DNA from: Nonomuraea roseoviolacea subsp. carminata
Lineage (GTDB): Bacteria > Actinomycetota > Actinomycetes > Streptosporangiales > Streptosporangiaceae
Reading direction: 5' to 3'
Length of the DNA: 64,000 bases
Assembly (NCBI RefSeq): GCF_024172185.1
Contig: NZ_JAMZEC010000001.1
Location: 1,798,001-1,862,000, forward strand
Position 1 is the first letter of the stretch, and every line of letters starts with the position of its first letter. Below, one piece after another: positions 61,761-64,000 of the stretch. Both the position numbers and the translations under genes were made by a program. The notes under the pieces are model-generated. The model saw nothing but the letters and a program-made list of their open reading frames with translations, was not told the DNA's origin and did not search any database.

Positions 61761-62924
61761 ATGAGCTCGTTCATCCCAACCCCCGACGATCGCTTCACCT
61801 TCGGCCTGTGGACGGTCGGCTGGCAGGCTCGTGACCCCTTCGGAGACGCCAGCCGTCCCGCGCTCGACCCCGTGGAGACCGTACACCGCCTGGCGGAGCT
61901 CGGCGCCTACGGCGTCACCTTCCACGACGACGACCTGCTCGCCGTGGAGCCCGACCGGGACAAGGCCATCGAGGCGTTCCGCAAGGCGCTGGCAGAGACC
62001 GGGATGAAGGTCCCCATGGCCACCACGAACCTCTTCACCCACCCGGTGTTCCGCGACGGCGCGTTCACCAGCAACGACCGCGACGTCCGCCGGCACGCGA
62101 TCCGCAAGGTCATGCGCAACATCGACCTGGCCGCCTCGCTGGGCGCCCGGACGTATGTGTGCTGGGGCGGGCGCGAGGGCGCCGAGTCCGACGCCGCCAA
62201 GGACGTGCGCGCGGCCCTCGCCCGCTACAAGGAGGCCCTCGACCTGCTCAGCCAGTATGTCATCGACCAGGGCTACGAGCTGCGCTTCGCCATCGAGCCC
62301 AAGCCGAACGAGCCGCGCGGCGACATCCTGCTGCCGACGATCGGGCACGCGCTCGCGTTCATCAACGAGCTGGAGCACCCGGAGATGGTGGGCCTCAACC
62401 CCGAGGTCGGGCACGAGCAGATGGCCGGCCTGAACTTCGTCCACGGCATCGCGCAGGCCCTCTGGCACGGCAAGCTCTTCCACATCGACCTGAACGGCCA
62501 GCACGGCCCCAAGTACGACCAGGACCTGGTCTTCGGCCACGGCGACGTCAAGAGTGCGTTCTTCCTGGTGGACCTGCTGGAGCACGGCGGCTACGACGGT
62601 CCGCGCCACTTCGACTACAAGCCGCTGCGCACCGAGGACCCCGAGGACGTGTGGGTGTCGGCCGCGGCGAACATGCGCACCTACCTCATCCTGCGCGAGA
62701 AGGCGCGCGCCTTCCGCGCCGACCCGGAGGTGAAGCAGGCGCTGGCCGCCTCCCGCGTGGACCAGCTCGCCGTGCCCACCCTGGCGCCCGGCGAGACGCT
62801 CGCCGACCTGGCCGCCGAGGAGTTCGACCCGGACGCGGCGGCCGAGCGCGGCTACCACTTCACCCACCTCAACCAGCTCGCGCTGGAGCACCTGCTCGGC
62901 GTGCGCGGCGGGGCGGCCTCATGA
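61761..62924 (+). CDS. xylA: Xylose isomerase
   Basis: A 387-residue TIM-barrel aldose-ketose isomerase. Signatures are [15 protein letters not shown], the catalytic His in [20 protein letters not shown], the metal Glu in [12 protein letters not shown], and [15 protein letters not shown]. It converts D-xylose to D-xylulose in the cytoplasm. The ATG follows GAGAGGG. It leads an operon with the next two genes by ATGA and GTGA overlaps. Confidence 0.97.
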   Translation: MSSFIPTPDDRFTFGLWTVGWQARDPFGDASRPALDPVETVHRLAELGAYGVTFHDDDLLAVEPDRDKAIEAFRKALAETGMKVPMATTNLFTHPVFRDGAFTSNDRDVRRHAIRKVMRNIDLAASLGARTYVCWGGREGAESDAAKDVRAALARYKEALDLLSQYVIDQGYELRFAIEPKPNEPRGDILLPTIGHALAFINELEHPEMVGLNPEVGHEQMAGLNFVHGIAQALWHGKLFHIDLNGQHGPKYDQDLVFGHGDVKSAFFLVDLLEHGGYDGPRHFDYKPLRTEDPEDVWVSAAANMRTYLILREKARAFRADPEVKQALAASRVDQLAVPTLAPGETLADLAAEEFDPDAAAERGYHFTHLNQLALEHLLGVRGGAAS

Positions 62925-63664
62925 CGAACCCGCTCGCCTTACAGCTCTACACCGTCCGCGACCAGCTCGCCGCCGACCGCGACGGGGTGCTGCGCCGTGT
63001 CGCCGGGCTCGGGTACGGCGCCGTGGAGCCGTTCGACCCGACCACCGACCCCGAGGGGTTCCGCCGGGTGGCCGACGACCTGGGACTGGCCGTGCCGATC
63101 ACGCACGCGTACGCGCTGCTGGACCAGGAGCCGGCGAAGGTGTTCGACGCGATCGCCACGGTCGGCGCGGAGCTGGTGGTCATCCCGGGCGGCGTCCCGC
63201 ACGAGGAGTTCACCACCCGCGACGGCCTGGCCCGCACCGCCGACCTGCTGAACGGCCTGGCCGGGCATGCCGCCGCCCGCGGCATGCGGATCGGCTACCA
63301 CAACCACTGGTGGGAGATCGAGCCGCGCTTCGGCGAGCGGCACGCGCTGGAGGAGCTGGCCGGGCTGCTGGCGCCGGAGGTGTTCCTGGAGGTGGACACG
63401 TACTGGGCGGCGGTCGGCGGCGCGGACGTGCCCGCGCTGCTGCGCCGCCTCGGCGACCGGGTGCTCGCGCTGCACGTCAAGGACGGGCCCGGCGACAAGG
63501 AGTCGCCGCACACGGCGGTCGGCGCGGGCGTCATGCCGGTGCCGGACGTCCTGGCGGCGGCGCCCGGCGCGTGGCGCATCGTGGAGCTGGACCACTGCGC
63601 GGGCGACGTGTTCGAGGCCCTCGCGGCCAGCCGCGATCACCTCGACGCGCTGGAGGCGGTGTGA
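62921..63664 (+). CDS. Sugar phosphate isomerase/epimerase (TIM barrel)
   Basis: A 247-residue AP-endonuclease-2-like TIM-barrel protein. It begins [12 protein letters not shown] and has [11 protein letters not shown] and [13 protein letters not shown], which hold metal ligands; [10 protein letters not shown] follows. It probably isomerises or epimerises a sugar or its keto form. ATGA overlaps the xylA stop. Confidence 0.9.
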   Translation: MTNPLALQLYTVRDQLAADRDGVLRRVAGLGYGAVEPFDPTTDPEGFRRVADDLGLAVPITHAYALLDQEPAKVFDAIATVGAELVVIPGGVPHEEFTTRDGLARTADLLNGLAGHAAARGMRIGYHNHWWEIEPRFGERHALEELAGLLAPEVFLEVDTYWAAVGGADVPALLRRLGDRVLALHVKDGPGDKESPHTAVGAGVMPVPDVLAAAPGAWRIVELDHCAGDVFEALAASRDHLDALEAV

Positions 63665-64000
63665 GCGGCGGGCCGGTCGGAGTGGCCGTGGTGGGCGCGG
63701 GCGTGATCAGCGGTCAGTACCTGACCAACCTCACGGCCTTCCCCGACGTACGGGTGCTGGGCGTCGCCGACCTCGACGAGGCGCGCGCCGCGCAGGTCGC
63801 CGAGCGGCACGGCGTGCCCGTCTCGGGCGGCCTCGACGCGGTGCTGGCGCTGCCGGAGGTGGAGATCGTCGTCAACCTCACCGTGCCGGCCGCGCACGCC
63901 GCCGTGGCGCTGGCCTGCTTACGGGCGGGCAAGCACGTCTACGGCGAGAAGCCGCTGGCGCTGGACGCCGAGGAGGCGGCCAAGGTGCTGGCCACGGCCG
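63661..64000 (+). CDS. Gfo/Idh/MocA-family oxidoreductase, partial at right edge
   Basis: The first 113 codons of an NAD(P)-dependent sugar dehydrogenase-like protein. The Rossmann motif is VVGAGVISGQYL and the family EKP motif is in YGEKPLAL. GTGA overlaps the preceding stop. It runs past the window edge. With xylA and the epimerase it forms a pentose or sugar-oxidising operon. Confidence 0.92.
   Translation, partial: MSGGPVGVAVVGAGVISGQYLTNLTAFPDVRVLGVADLDEARAAQVAERHGVPVSGGLDAVLALPEVEIVVNLTVPAAHAAVALACLRAGKHVYGEKPLALDAEEAAKVLATA

Overview
The window comes from a high-GC actinomycete. Third-codon GC is very high, GTG starts are common, and genes are often joined by ATGA or GTGA overlaps. 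The gene set (SARP regulator, CHAT/sigma-factor genes, SCO4225-type membrane protein, EfeUOB, RHS/Hint toxin) suggests a filamentous Streptosporangiaceae-like or Streptomyces-like bacterium. The genus is inference.

Layout. 1-2.7 kb: the 3' end of an NRPS gene whose thioesterase is fused in frame to an MFS exporter. 2.7-4.9 kb: a cold-shock pair (CspA-type protein and DEAD-box RNA helicase) with structured leaders. 4.9-6.0 kb: a scar of IS5-family transposase pieces around a frameshifted second copy of the exporter 3' end. 6.0-14.5 kb: a 2681-residue secreted RHS/YD-repeat polymorphic toxin with a Hint domain, a C-terminal toxin I do not recognise, and an AT-rich candidate immunity gene. 14.9-17.9 kb: a 2-oxoacid dehydrogenase E1alpha-E1beta-E2 operon without E3. 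18-24 kb: SRPBCC protein, AfsR-like regulator, TetR with a DUF6463-like membrane protein, and a MazG-like pyrophosphohydrolase. 24-30 kb: a CHAT protease-like protein divergent from sigma factor, small acidic protein and subtilase. 30-32 kb: membrane protein and Ser/Thr kinase. 32-37.6 kb: LacI-controlled sugar ABC importer with a GH5-type glycosidase. 37.7-41.9 kb: TPR gene, TetR and divergent DHA2 exporter, then a rhomboid. 42-44.4 kb: an orphan LanB-like protein. 44.5-48 kb: iron-box-controlled efeUOB. 48.3-56.6 kb: an unusual nucleotide-handling island. It holds CYTH, EEP hydrolase, dTMP kinase-like protein, radical SAM, nucleotidyltransferase, two NUDIX proteins, a sulfotransferase-FGE hybrid and an XRE-TPR regulator. 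56.7-60.4 kb: small Cys-rich protein, SCO4225-like protein, an MFS exporter with an attenuator-like leader, CGNR regulator and arginase-family enzyme. 60.5-64 kb: ROK regulator divergent from xylA, sugar isomerase and oxidoreductase.

The two best candidates for poorly described systems are the CHAT / sigma / small protein / subtilase module (24.1-29.6 kb) and the radical-SAM / kinase / nucleotidyltransferase / NUDIX / sulfotransferase-FGE island (48.3-56.6 kb). A separate genome-scale oddity is that at least seven genes end inside short direct repeats that also repeat the stop codon. I saw no rRNA, tRNA or CRISPR array. All functions are read from motifs and context; no database search was possible.
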